Assembly (NCBI GenBank): GCA_009733775.1
Contig: WOGZ01000267.1
Span: 1 to 45,934 of the forward strand
Direction of reading: 5' to 3'
From: Alectoria sarmentosa
Lineage: Eukaryota; Ascomycota; Lecanoromycetes; Lecanorales; Parmeliaceae
DNA: 45,934 bases
The notes beneath the pieces are model-generated. The model was not told the origin of the DNA. It worked only from the letters and a program-made list of their open reading frames with translations, and made no database searches. The position numbers and the translations under genes were made by a program. Positions 21,454 through 32,814 of this stretch are shown here, one piece after another (within the stretch, counting starts at the first letter, position 1; each line of letters begins with the position of its first letter).

Positions 21454-23829
21454 CATATCCCAGTGATGGTGGAACGCTGAGAGTACGAAAGAAAAACGTG
21501 GAGGCAGGAAGATGGTAAAGTATGAGAGACGTACGAGAGCGATGTTTATGCAAAAAAGACGTATAAATTTGATCACGAGAAAAGTAGACAAGCATTGCCT
21601 TGGTCTCAAAATATGGCTAGTCATGAATAGACTGTCGCTTCTAAGAACTCATCATCTTGTCATTTGGGAAAAATGCAATGAGCGTCCACTTCGTATGTTG
21701 CTCGACGACTCCACCTTCCATACCACCAACACTTTAAAAACTCTCTTCACCCAGCCCCCGTCAGGTATTGTACCCAACTTTATAAAACCCCCCCCACCCG
21801 CGAACGCATCCACAGCCTCCTCCGCTTTCTTCAACAAACGGAGAACTGTGCCTCCCTACCATTTCTGATTCCCCCCTTCGCAGCCCGCTCCCTTCCATTC
21901 CATTCACCTGCACCATGGCCTCTGGGCCGAACTTCGGTCTCGCTTGGTCCATCCATTACTACATACCTACCGACTAGAGAGAGAGAGAGAGAGTGTACTT
22001 GGGCCAGTTCTGCCTTCGAAGCCTGAGTCGGGCGCAAGGGGGTGGGTGGGGAGAGTGTTTGAATCAGAATGTCCCTAGGTAGGTAGATTGGTACCTTATA
22101 GATTTGCCAAGGACGAAATGGCTGCACCGTGACTGCCGTCAACGGTAACGTGAATTTCCAATTTGTAAATTGCCGAGTCAGGTTGTTTGGCTCTTTTGCC
22201 GCCAGCTCGGTTGCGATGGCGAGATGCAGATGGGTTGGGGGGAATTGATGACAGGCGTGTTTTCCGAGGGGGTTTGGATTGCCAATTTGTCCCCACGATA
22301 GGTAGGTACGGCGACTTGTTTTGTTTCCCAGCGCCCTCAATAACCAGAGACCCAAAGCAGAACAGAGAAGAAGACCACAGCGTCTTAGGCTCTGCGTTGT
22401 GCATGCGGACTGCTTGCTATATAGGTAGGTAATTGATTTAGCTGCAGAACGAATTCCGTTTCGAGAGCTCGCAGGTTACCAAGCGGCTAGGAAATTCTCG
22501 CGAGCAGGAGGTGGACTTCTTTGGGCCTCGTGCACGAGATCTTCAATGCGTCGGTTTGCTGGGTCGGCTAAACTGCGTATGGAAGTGTTTTCCCCCTCAC
22601 GCTTTACAGGTAGATCTAAATGGTACGGGCTCAAGGCCAACATGATCATTTATGAAAGCTCACAGAGTATTGGCTTTGGGGGATTTAGAAAGCATGCATA
22701 GCCTCACCTCGGCTGCTTCCTCATTCTCATTTCATGAGATGTTCGAATAACACATACTGAGGTAGGTAGGTACTGATTTGGGATTTGACGCTCGGGCAAA
22801 ACGAAGTCTTTTACGGATTCATCGGCTCGGATAATAACGAGATGCATACATACATGCAAGGCTTGCATATCAGTGAATATCAGTCAGATGTATCGAGAAT
22901 GGTAAGCACGTCACTTGGCACGCTTATAAGGAACAAGCTGTAACATTATCTTGATATGATATGCCCACATCAATGCTGACTGACTGTCGATGGTACGGGC
23001 ATTGATCGTGTCATGCAATTGGCTGGTTCCTCGCCACAATCATTGGAGGATGTGAAAATCCCGGGAACAAACTCGCTGGGTGCGTTTATGTGCCTACCTG
23101 CCACTTCGCTTCCGAGCACACGACCACAATGGGTTCGGGTAGGTCCCTTTGCATCATTTATATGCGCTCACACGGAATAGGAATGAAACATTGTGTTTTC
23201 GTCCCTACGGCGCAAATGCCCCATTTTCCTGCAGTATCGCTATCATTCGCATAGTACGGTGAGGCTGAAAGAGAGCGGAACTTACGTCGTAAAATTACTT
23301 TTAGACGTTGTGATTGGCTAGTGCTTGTTTGGCGACATATCTCGCATGGAAGCTCCGAGATTCGTCATGCATTGGTAGGTACGTACGAGTTTTTCTCTTC
23401 CAGGTAGCATGCTCGCATATCTTCGCGCTCGGCCGCTACATACTCTCCACCTTCATCCTCTACAACTACGACTTTCTCCACCGGAGGAAGGCGCACTTCT
23501 CGGAGAGCCGCCCACCAGAATTCTATGGCGCTTGAATCTCTACATATGCGCTTACTGTAACAGCAGTCAGCCTTCGCCTTTCCGCCCGAAAAAATAATTC
23601 GAAAGCCGGGGTGTGGTTCGACGGTCATGGTGTTGTTTGGACCCACTCATTAGGTAATAGACTCGCTTATATGTGTCATACGGAGGACTCATGTGGATCA
23701 TGTGGGTTCGGCAAATGATCATGGGAGTAGTACCCCTGAGTTCGTCATTTTTCGATATGAAACCCATAGGAATGCGGTAGTTGTCTGGGTCCGATTTCGG
23801 GGTTCCTTTGTTTTATATAGATTGAATTA
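21454..23829. other. 2.4 kb intergenic region
   Basis: No supported gene. ORFs, such as minus-strand 21831-22355, lack domains and run through CT-rich, GA-rich (about 21975-21994) and TAGGTAGGTA sequence typical of ascomycete non-coding DNA. Near 23314-23535 a short ORF has a hydrophobic stretch but no recognisable homology. GC falls abruptly near 23830 where the second AT island begins. Confidence 0.4.
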
Positions 23830-24848
23830 TGATCGTCTTCATGTTTTTCTCTTTATGTTATTTAGATATGATCATTATTATAATCATGATTATAATTTAT
23901 TATTATTGAGATTATTCGATTATTAATTATTTCGCTTCGCAATCTATTCTCGTAATAAATTATAAACTCGATTAATTTATTTATCAAATAATTATTGAAT
24001 GAGATTTCGTTGTCGTTTCAATGAAATGAAATATAATATTCGTCGATCGAGGGACGACGTTATCAAGTTTTTATATTATTAAATAAAATTCGAATTCGTT
24101 AAATGAAAAGCTTATAACATTTATTAAAAAAGATAAAAAATAAATGTTGAAAATCGATTTGAATTATTTAAATAAATAGTTATTAAAGCATTCACATATT
24201 AAGTTGTTTATTTTGAAAACTTATAATCATAATAATTAAATTTAAGTTTATAAGATGTTTTTTATAAAACGTGATATATGAGACATTATAAAAAATATTA
24301 AAAAATGTTTAAACGATGATAAAGAAGAATATAATTGAATGTTTATAAATTATTAAATAATTATTATATTAATTATCAATGTGAAAAAAACGTAATAGAG
24401 TTATATAAATAATATAAATTTATTTAAAAACGTATAAAACGAGTTGAAACGATTTTATAAAATAAATAATAAAAGACGTTTATCATTTATGTTATAACGA
24501 TTTTTCGATTATATTAAAAATAACGATGAGTTAATTAATAAAATAACGATAACTTTAAAGCAATTAAATAATGAAATTTATAATTTCGTATCGAATATAA
24601 AGTCATCGAATATACATTATGCGATCGTAATCGTGAATACATATTAAAAAAACGAGTTTAATATAACGAAGCACACTTTGAATAAAATCGATATTTTTAT
24701 TATAGCATTAATTTTGAAACAATTTTATACGATAAAATAAGACATTAAGCGCAAAAATAACTTAAATATTATTAATACGAAAAAAAATCGTGGTAATAAA
24801 TAGGGTTAAAGAGGTCGCTCGAAAGACAATAATTTCGTAAACGTCGAG

Positions 24849-24890
24849 TGTTTTAAATGTGATAAAAAAGATTATTATAAATCGAATTGT
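24849..24890 (+). pseudogene. Copia Gag zinc knuckle with His-to-Tyr change
   Basis: Reads CFKCDKKDYYKSNC, which fits the CX2CX4HX4C knuckle except that the histidine is tyrosine. CAT/CAC to TAT/TAC is a C-to-T transition, as RIP produces. Confidence 0.7.
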
Positions 24891-25310
24891 TTTAATTTCA
24901 AAAAAGAAAAAGAGAAGGTGAATAAAAATAATATCTCACGATTAAAAAATAATTATAAAACTTTTAATAAATTCATAATTCGTTTTTTTAAACGAAAAGA
25001 CAAAGTCGTTATTGCAACGAAAAAAGAGAATAATAATATAAAAGATATATCTCGCAAAAAACGTATTTAAATAATTGCATATCGTAAACATGTTATAAAA
25101 GTTTTTAAATAAATCATCGATTCGAAGATCACACGTTATATGATATTTTAAAAGAATTTATTCGTCAGCATAACTCATTACGATAAAATAATGAATTTCG
25201 ATAATCAAAACGAATTATTATATAAAAATATAAACGATATTCGTATACGAGTCGATCGTCAAATATAAATTTTAAAAAATATATTTTATGTATCGAATAT
25301 AAAAGTCAAT

Positions 25311-25748
25311 TTGTTATTTATTATCGCTTTTGATAAACGTGAATTTTTAACATATTTCGATAATCAAATGATACGAATTATTGATAAAAGAATAAATAAT
25401 ATCGTCGCTTTTAATTATATAAAAAATAATCTTTACGAGTTAATTGATTGCAATTTCGATAAAGCATTTATATCGATTAATCGAATAATCGTAATCATTA
25501 TAAAGGTTTTATCTAAACGCAAACATTTTATTTTTATGAGATTCGAATTAATATATCAACGATTTAATTATTCGAGAATATATAAATTAAAGAATTTACA
25601 TCTTTATATTTATGAAGTGAATCGATTTGAGATTTTAAAAAATTTCGATTGCGACGTGTGTGATGTTATAAAAATGATCAAAATTATTAACAAGAAATTT
25701 TATATAAAAATTATGATATCAATAGCAAAAATATATATCGATTTTTAA
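25311..25748 (+). pseudogene. Copia GAG-pre-integrase relic
   Basis: An open stretch of 145 codons includes RFELIYQRFNYSRIYKLKNL, a degraded LWHRRLGH-type motif, and later CDVCDVIKMIKI, matching the C..C...K. zinc-binding segment before the integrase core. The expected His residues are replaced. Confidence 0.65.
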
Positions 25749-25826
25749 AATAAGTTTTTTATCGATAACATCAAAAGAGGATGTGTATATTTCGTATCGT
25801 TTATTAATGAAATAATTAAACGAGCG

Positions 25827-26084
25827 ATGATACGACTTATTGCATTCAAAATCGAAATTTATAATTTTTTAATTTACGAGATTAAACATTTATTAATTGA
25901 AAATAAAAAGTTGATAATATATATTCGTATTGATAATGCATTGAAATATAAGATCATCGAAAAGAAATTATGTGATATAAATGTTTATATAAAGTTTACC
26001 TTTATCTACATCGTATATCAAAATAAAATCTCAAAATTTTTTAATAAAACGATGATTACGATAATTAAAGCAATATTTATATAA
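25827..26084 (+). pseudogene. Copia integrase core relic
   Basis: Contains IYIRIDNALKY, the degraded R.DNG.E. segment with the second catalytic Asp. Next come INVYIKFTFIYIVYQNKIS, like the usual G...E.s.p.tpqqNG, and FNKTMITIIKAIF, like the helix E.....TL......L. A catalytic Glu is no longer recognisable. Confidence 0.65.
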
Positions 26085-27473
26085 TCGAAATTATCATTAT
26101 TCTTTTAAACAAAAACGATAATATACGCGTATCACACTTATAACAAACTCTTTATTAAAAAGAATAAGTTATTTAAAAAATAATAAACAAAAATGATGTT
26201 AAATCTTAACAACAAAAGAGTATTTAAATACGTGTGTAAAATGTTTTTATTTAAAAAACAACGACGGAGCAAGTTATATAACGTAAATTATTTGAAAATA
26301 TATATCAAATATTATTTAAAAACTCAATATCGTGTTTATAGATTTAATAAAAATCGATTCGAATAATTTACGAATGTGATTTTTTATAAGCATCGAAAAG
26401 ACTTAAAATTGTTATTTGAAAATCTATTTTCGAAATTCGACTTCGTATATATAAAAATAACATTTATATTATTTGATGATAATGATATTATTAATAATAT
26501 CGTCGAGACAATACATAAATATATATTTAATAATAACGATGATTAAAAAGACGATAAGATTTTAATTAATGACATCATATCGTCGTCGATAAACGAACAA
26601 AATAACGATTTGAGAGAATTTATATCAAAGAGAGACTTTTATCAAGCAATTTTTAATTATTATAAAAAAGATTTACAATTTCGTCTATTAAATAATAATA
26701 ATAAAAAAACTTCTTTTCTCACAATTAATGAGATCTCGAAAATCTCAAATATTATTTTAAATAAACGTCGAATAATCGAAATTTCGATTTTTTAAATCGA
26801 GTTTAATTCGATTTCAAATATTATTATTATAAATTTAACATTTACTCTCATATTAAAAAATAATATACGACGCTTTATAAAGTTTACAATTACATTTATT
26901 AAATCGTCGCGTACTCATAAAACGAACAATCGTGTGAAATTCGATAAAATCTTTAATTTAAAAAATCAGACACACATCGCATAGCACATCGAGTTTACGA
27001 TTTATAAGAAAATTATCAACAAATTTAATGCGCTTAAATGAAAGTTTATTATTATTAAATAAATCATCGATTTAATAATTAATGATATTTAAAAATTCAA
27101 CGATTTATTTATCGGGCGTAAGTTTATTAATTATAAATAAATGTTTAAAATTAAATATAATTTCGATAAAATCATCGATTAATATAAAATAAAATTAATT
27201 ATTCGAAAATATTCAGAAATGAAAAAGATAAATTATGATAAAACGTTCGCATTTATTTTCAAATTTAAATTATTGAGATTATTGTTCATTTTAGCAATTT
27301 ATTTAAATTTATTAATTCATTAATTAAACGTTAATAACGCGTATTTTAATAACGATTTATACGACGAAATTTATATAATAATATTATTCGAATATTCAAA
27401 TGTTATTAATAATAAAATGTTTCGTTTATCAAAGAAATTATACAATTTTAAACAATTAATTCATATTTGAAAT

Positions 27474-27737
27474 ATGAAGTTCGAGAAGATTATCATTAAA
27501 ATGAGATTCAAATTTATATTTTCGAATAAATGTATTTATATTCGAATCATAAATTTAAAGTTAACTATCGTCGCTTTTTATATCGACGATATTTTTATCT
27601 TTATTATGATCAAAATCTTAATAAATATCATTAAAAACGATATTAAGACATTTTTCAAAATGAAAGATTTCGATTCAATCGATAAGATATTCGATATTCA
27701 AATACATCGTATTATTATTATCTTAACTCTTGATTAA
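27474..27737 (+). pseudogene. Copia reverse transcriptase relic
   Basis: Contains IVAFYIDDIFIF with the YIDD palm motif (27579-27590), followed by IKNDIKTFFKMKDFDSIDKIFDIQI, the normal F.MKD.G....LGI.I stretch of Copia reverse transcriptases. Earlier parts of the domain are interrupted by stops. Confidence 0.75.
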
Positions 27738-27799
27738 TCATAATATGTTAAAAAGATTTTTCACGAGTATAAAATGAAACAATGCATTTCGATCGTTAC

Positions 27800-28180
27800 A
27801 TTATTCGATAAATACGAAATAATCGAGATTACGCGTTTCGATAAAAAACGCATTGAAAGTCTCATATATTTTATAACTGATATATGATCTAATTTAATCT
27901 TTGCGATCGATAAATTAAGTCAGTTTTATTATAATTTTATTATTCGTTATTTAAATGTAATTAATTGAGTATTTAAATACATCGTCGATATTATTAAATA
28001 TGATTTATAATTTCATAAAAAGAAACACTTTATCGCTTATTTAGATTCAATTTATAATGACGATAAAGTGAATAAGAAATTTATTTATGAATATATTTTA
28101 TTATGAAATTAAGCGATTTATATTTAAAGTAATAAAAAACAAAAAAGTGTTATTATATTATTATTAAGATTGAATATATC
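27800..28180 (+). pseudogene. Copia RNase H / 3' pol relic
   Basis: Stop-broken reading resembles the ESLIY...T..SNL.FAI.KLSQF...P...H...V..V.RYI stretch and then a KNKK.V segment, as in KKQKSVALST of Copia RNase H. It lies directly after the RT relic in the expected order. Confidence 0.5.
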
Positions 28181-28659
28181 GTTTTTATCGAAATTATTAA
28201 GATAATCGTATAAATTACACGATAACTTTAAGAATTACATTTTCGAATTTTTAAAAACGATTCGATTCGTTTATTCGACGATAATAAAAATAATCTTATC
28301 TTCGTTAAAAACTTTAAATATCATCAACGCATTTTTAATATTATCAAAAACGTATTTCGCAATCGTAAAAAATCGATTAAATATATAATTATTATTTGCG
28401 ATAAAAATAATAATAATGAAATCATATTGCATTTTTATTAAAAGATAAATTACGTAACGAAATAATTTAAAATCGATCAAATTATTGCATAATTTAAATA
28501 ATTATATTTATGTAATAATCATGTGTAAATAGAAAAAAGAAAAATAAATGAAAAAGATCATGATCAAAAGATGCCTTGAAATATGTTTCATGATTTTACC
28601 AGGTTTGATAACAACTTGCTAAGTAATTTGATCAAATAAGAGATGATTATTTCATTTGC

Positions 28660-28661
<2 letters not shown>

Positions 28662-28690
<29 letters not shown>

Positions 28691-28742
28691 GCCATTGGTC
28701 ACTATCGTACACGGTAGTGCGGATAAACTAAAAAAAAAAAAA
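28662..28742. repeat. 29-A run, short hairpin spacer, then 13-A run
   Basis: A pure run of 29 A (28662-28690) ends the AT island. It is followed by 39 bp containing the near-palindrome CACTATCGTACACGGTAGTG, then 13 A (28730-28742). It could be the A-tail of a small retroposed element or an assembly-sensitive homopolymer. Confidence 0.6.
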
Positions 28743-28775
28743 CTCTGTTGTACAGCGCCTCCAGTAGCTCTTGAT

Positions 28776-29997
28776 TCACACGCCCCCCATCTCATGCCTC
28801 CTCGTCATCCATGTCTCACCATCTTCAAAGACAATTCCTTTCCTGCCCACAATACAAGTAAGCACACCATCCCACCTACTCGTGGCCGGATCTTCGCCTT
28901 TTTCTATTGCGTTGACGAGAGCCATCATTGCATCTGAGTCTCGCACCAGCTGGTCCTTCTCTGACATCGAGACCAATTGGTCTGCCGCAAGCATTTTTCA
29001 ACGCGTCGCGCCTGGTAGGAGTAGTTGAGAGATAACCTTCAAGGTGTGGTTTTTGGTCTCCTTTTGGATGTACTCTGAATGGCTCGTCTGTGTCGACATG
29101 GTTTCTAGGTGGATAATTCGCACAAGATCATTGGTCCAGGATATAGAATTGTGTTGGCCGGGGGCGAGGGGCATGGAGAGCTATTGGATTTCTTTGAGGA
29201 GGGGCGTGACGATGCTGATAGGAGTTAGCTTATCTATTATTGCAGGATATTTGAGTGACCATGTGAGACCATGGCGTCAAATCCCGAGATATACGTTCGG
29301 CCCTTAAGTACGAGACAGCTGAGTGCCCAGCTTGGGTCTCTGGAGTCGACCAAGAGTCTGTAAGGTCTGTTTCTTTCCATTTGAGATACCCACCGGGACC
29401 TGGAGTATAGGAATTGTGAGCGGTCTTGCCTTTATTCAAACAACTGACTGGGATTTGTACTGACGCAGGAGCTGCACGACACTTGCAACAGCCTGCTTTA
29501 ACTGTTGGGTCTTTAGAGCATAGCTGAGGAGGCGGACATTCACCAGGTCGAAATGCGTGTGATATCTCTGATGAAAAGGCTTTGTCATATCATGAAACAC
29601 GAAGTCTAGTCGGTCTTTTTGAGATGGGGACTGCTCCGACGATATGTCGACGCCCAAGAATTCAGTATCAGAATGGCGATGATTTTTCCAACGCTTGGGC
29701 AACGTCTCTAAGCCAGACGCCAGTGCCAGTGCCCACGTTGGCGATGCCTCGTATTGTTACTGTAGGGATACAGGGATGAATGAGGTGTCCATTCGCCAAC
29801 GCTCTCAGAAACTCATGCTGCTCTTCGAGGCGGCTAGATTCTTTGCTGTCCCTCTGTAGCATGTATGCTTCGTTGTCAGACATTTCCATCGGTCGCTTGC
29901 AGTTCCTGGGCCACGAGAACGAAGTAGGTCCCTTGCAATAATCTAAGTCTGCAAGATCATGAGCCTTGGTGGAGATGGTGGGGGCTGAACGACTCAT
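28776..29997 (-). pseudogene. Broken GliN-like methyltransferase
   Basis: The start near 29997 reads MSRSAPT, then YMLQRDSKESSRLEEQHEFL and the SAM-binding NVGTGTGVWLRDVA. The frame then breaks near 29690, beside a run of five T on the plus strand, and resumes as SDTEFLGVDISSEQ and FDLVNVRLLSYAL. A plausible intron (GTCAGT donor, CCAG acceptor near 29408) leads to RPGGYLKWKETDL. The rest, down to 28776, contains VTPLLKEIQ, two in-frame stops (TAG near 29193, TGA near 29006), and then DQLVSMSEKDQLV. Both stops could derive from CAG and CGA by C-to-T change. The frameshift is in a homopolymer and might be a sequencing error; the stops argue for a true pseudogene next to the RIP island. Confidence 0.75.
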
Positions 29998-30360
29998 GTC
30001 CAGGCCATCCACAGGCTGGATGACGAGATGTTTCTTACTGTTCAGGTCTGGCGCTCATGCAACATAACGTCGGCACCGATGACTGCCTTACATTACGGAA
30101 TGAATGGCGGCTCTAGAAGCTCCTACGTGCCAAGGCAAACGGGGCTTATCGGGGGGCCCTCCTCGGATTCTTAACCCCGCAGGCCCCAATAAATAATTCA
30201 TCCCCAAATACAACATAGTTGGGTTACAGAATACTTTGCCCTCTCACTACTCTTCACCGTCTGGTCCCTGGTGACTTCGTCATTAACAGTGGCTTGAATA
30301 CTTCCTGTGTTTTGACTCCGAACCCGTAAATAAGTTTGAGCAGCAAGCAGCGAAGCAACA
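29998..30360. promoter_or_regulatory. Divergent upstream region of two methyltransferase genes
   Basis: This 363-bp stretch separates the broken methyltransferase (minus) from the intact one (plus), so it is or was a bidirectional promoter. An AATAAATAATTCAT segment lies about 170 bp before the ATG at 30361. Transcription start is not determinable by eye. Confidence 0.4.
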
Positions 30361-31212
30361 ATGTCCGTCGCCAGCAATGACGTCCCTCCTCTCAATAGCT
30401 CCGCTGAATCATGGAGTACCGCCTCTGCTAGCTACGCTGAACGCGTTGGCCGTATGTGCCAGTACGCTGCCGACCACCTCGTCCAAGAAGCAGATACCAT
30501 CCTCGCCTTCTCCACGCACGATTCCTACGTCCTTGACGTTGGCACCGGCGCCGGCGCTGTTCCGGAAAGCATTACCAAATCTTTTTCGGGTGTCCGAATC
30601 CTTGCTACAGACATCGCCCCCGGGATGGTCGAGGCTGTCGACAAGAAACACCTACCAGACGTATCTACACGTGTTACCGACGCGAGCCAGATGAACAACG
30701 TTTCAGGCCACGGCGTAGATGCAACGTTTAGCCACACCTTCAGCACCTTTATGATTATGTTCATATTGGAGCCGATGAACGTCATAAGCGAGATGCACCG
30801 TGTGCTCAGGCCGGGCGGCGTTCTTGGTCTGGCACTCTGGGGCGAGGTCATCGGACCAAACAATCTATGGGAGGAGGCTTGCCAGATGCTCGATCCTACG
30901 TACAGACTACCGTCACCCTTTGCCGATCCCAATGCTTGGCGCACGCCCCACGAAGCCGAAAATGCTCTTCGCGAGGTGGGCTTCAAGGATATACGCACCG
31001 AAGTGTACAAGGTGCCCTTTAAGTTTGAGGATACGGCGTCCTACTTGCGGTTCTGGTATGGGGCTAAGAACCCTGTGTCCGATCGGTTCAAAGACTCATT
31101 CAAAGGTGACCAGGAAGGGGCGAAGAAGGCTTTAGAAATGGTGCTGAAAGAGAGATACAATGATGCGACAAGCATTGTGGCTGAGACTATTCTAGCCATT
31201 GGGAGAAAATGA
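30361..31212 (+). CDS. Class I SAM methyltransferase (UbiE-like)
   Basis: Single exon, 283 aa; ATG at 30361 in the context CAACAATGTC. Motif I is VLDVGTGAGAV at residues 57-67, followed by the acidic strand LATDIAPGMV (81-90). The post-I region is SRVTDA-like (residues 102-108). HRVLRPGGVLGLALW (146-160) is the motif III loop and strand typical of UbiE/COQ5-like small-molecule methyltransferases. The C-terminal region is helical and probably forms the substrate lid. It would transfer a methyl group from SAM to an O, N or C atom of a cytosolic substrate; the substrate is not predictable. It is unbroken, unlike the methyltransferase relic divergent from it. It starts the run of intact genes that includes the RiPP-like pair at 34.9-36.7 kb. 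Confidence 0.87.
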   Translation: MSVASNDVPPLNSSAESWSTASASYAERVGRMCQYAADHLVQEADTILAFSTHDSYVLDVGTGAGAVPESITKSFSGVRILATDIAPGMVEAVDKKHLPDVSTRVTDASQMNNVSGHGVDATFSHTFSTFMIMFILEPMNVISEMHRVLRPGGVLGLALWGEVIGPNNLWEEACQMLDPTYRLPSPFADPNAWRTPHEAENALREVGFKDIRTEVYKVPFKFEDTASYLRFWYGAKNPVSDRFKDSFKGDQEGAKKALEMVLKERYNDATSIVAETILAIGRK

Positions 31213-31362
31213 GTGATCTCGCAAAGATCAAAGCCATTTTCAGCTCCGGAGATGACAATTGACTGCCTGATTCTTTATGGAATTATTAGACCGCTCTATC
31301 TAGCACGATAGCTTGTTGAGATATATACAAACGCGTGCGAGCCGTCCAACACGCAATCCGAC

Positions 31363-32814
31363 CTAGGTGTGAACAGTAGTCCGCTCGCCTGAAGATTCGA
31401 AGGTCCTCTGGACTCTGATCTGATTCCCCTTAGGGAGAGGCTCCATCTCCACGTCTTGATAATTGGACGGCAAGATCTCCGCATGCGATGTTGTGGACCC
31501 ATGACTTGCATCTCCTTTATACGACAAACCGCGTGACCTCCGGGAACCCTGGGATCCTACGGGGGACGAGCCGAGGGAGGCAATACTCCGAACGCTGCGC
31601 ACGATACTTTCGAGCGCTTTGGTGCGGAATAAACCGTACAACGTTGGAAGGCAGGCTGCCGTCAAGCCAAAACCTGCTTCGACAATACACCAGTAAACTC
31701 CGTTAGTCGAAAGGACTACCCTCGAACTGTTAATGTGTGCTTGGGACAAACGTGTCTTTTACTCACAATCGATATCGCTCTTGACCACGTATTCAACATC
31801 GAGTGTCTGAATGTATATAACCATTCTCGTGACTGATGCACCGACGGTTCTTCTCGGTGTCAGCAGAATTCCCATGAAGTGTAGTACGGAGTTGCCAACT
31901 TACAATAAACCCAAGGCAAATACGCCTGTGACACCGATCTTGCGGCCCGTTGACATGTGCAGCGACCAGACCTCAATCTTGGATTAGCGAATGAGCTTGA
32001 TTATGTCTTGGGACTCAGCGGCGCCATACCAAAGGCATAGGGAATATCAGAAGGGCAACGTCGAAGATAAAGTCCGATATGGCGTACCCGAGGTGCAATT
32101 GCGTCGAGTTGTTGCAGTATTCTTTTTCGTTGGCAAGCGATGTCCAGTAAAAAGAAGGATGCCTCTTGCAGAGGAAGAGGTAGCTAAAGAAGAATGCGAC
32201 AATCCAACAAATGATAAGGCTGACCATTCCGTGAATGATGCCTTTGAAGGCTTTGCCTTTGCCCTTGGCGAAGATGCGTTGGTAGAAGAACATGAAGCTG
32301 AGCTTGATCAGACCCAAACACGGTATCTGCATCAGTTCGATTGACCATAAGATCTAGCAGCTTGTTAGCGGTCAAGCGATTCTCCACGGACAACAGCTAG
32401 GTCATTCGCACCTTTCGAGTTGTCTGCTGCTGATATGAAGCATAATGCGACTCAGCGTAAGGGCTTGCAGGTTTGGGAGTCGGATACCCGACTGAATGAA
32501 GAGCAACGCCTGCGCGACGTTGATTAGTACGGACACGGGCAGATTTGAGCATTACTTAGTATACCCCGAAGTGCTGAAGCACACATTCCAACCAACAAGA
32601 TCTGGAAATCGCATATGATTAGCATTGGCGTCCTTTTCCACTTCGCACATCGATGCTATACCAATGCAGGGATTGTGAGCCAGTCGTCGGACCCCAATCT
32701 GGCGGTTTGCGTCTTCCTCGTGTAGAACCTCAAGACGACGACGGTGGCACATACCGGCGGCCATATTGCAGCAGCCGTTATTACGAGAGGAGCGGTAAGC
32801 CGTTCACTGGCCAT
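31363..32814 (-). CDS. Rhodopsin-domain seven-helix membrane protein (SAT4-like)
   Basis: Seven exons: 32662-32814, 32565-32601, 32412-32509, 32030-32353, 31904-31977, 31767-31852 and 31363-31697. Introns are 51-69 nt and the phases close to a 368-aa frame. Signature pieces of the fungal rhodopsin-domain (PF20684-type) family are LGSDDWLTIPAL (residues 40-51), SVGYPTPKP, WSIELMQIPCLGLIKLSFMFFYQRIF, and IEVWSLHMSTGRKIGVTGVFALG. Hydrophobic helices number about seven, with a basic and Ser-rich cytosolic tail of about 90 residues. Such proteins are frequent in fungal metabolite clusters (for example satratoxin SC1 protein 4-like), but their biochemical role is unproven. The acceptor of the last intron (31698) was chosen to keep the frame; an alternative acceptor upstream would not. 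ATG at 32814 follows the usual MASE-type start. Confidence 0.78.

Larger units (their letters stand above)
23830..28660 (+). mobile_element. RIP-decayed Ty1/Copia retrotransposon
   Basis: An AT-rich island of about 4.8 kb carries, in Copia order on the plus strand, a Gag zinc knuckle (24849-24890), a GAG-pre-integrase domain (25311-25748), an integrase core (25827-26084), reverse transcriptase with YIDD (27579-27590) and an RNase H region (about 27800-28180). Integrase preceding reverse transcriptase distinguishes Copia from Gypsy. Stops and frame changes are frequent. I could not find a matching LTR pair; the limits given are compositional boundaries. Confidence 0.8.

Noticed and set aside
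21831..22355. 174-codon minus-strand ORF after the fusion gene
   Set aside because: Low-complexity, Pro/Ser-rich translation of CT/GA-rich DNA with no domain; likely chance.
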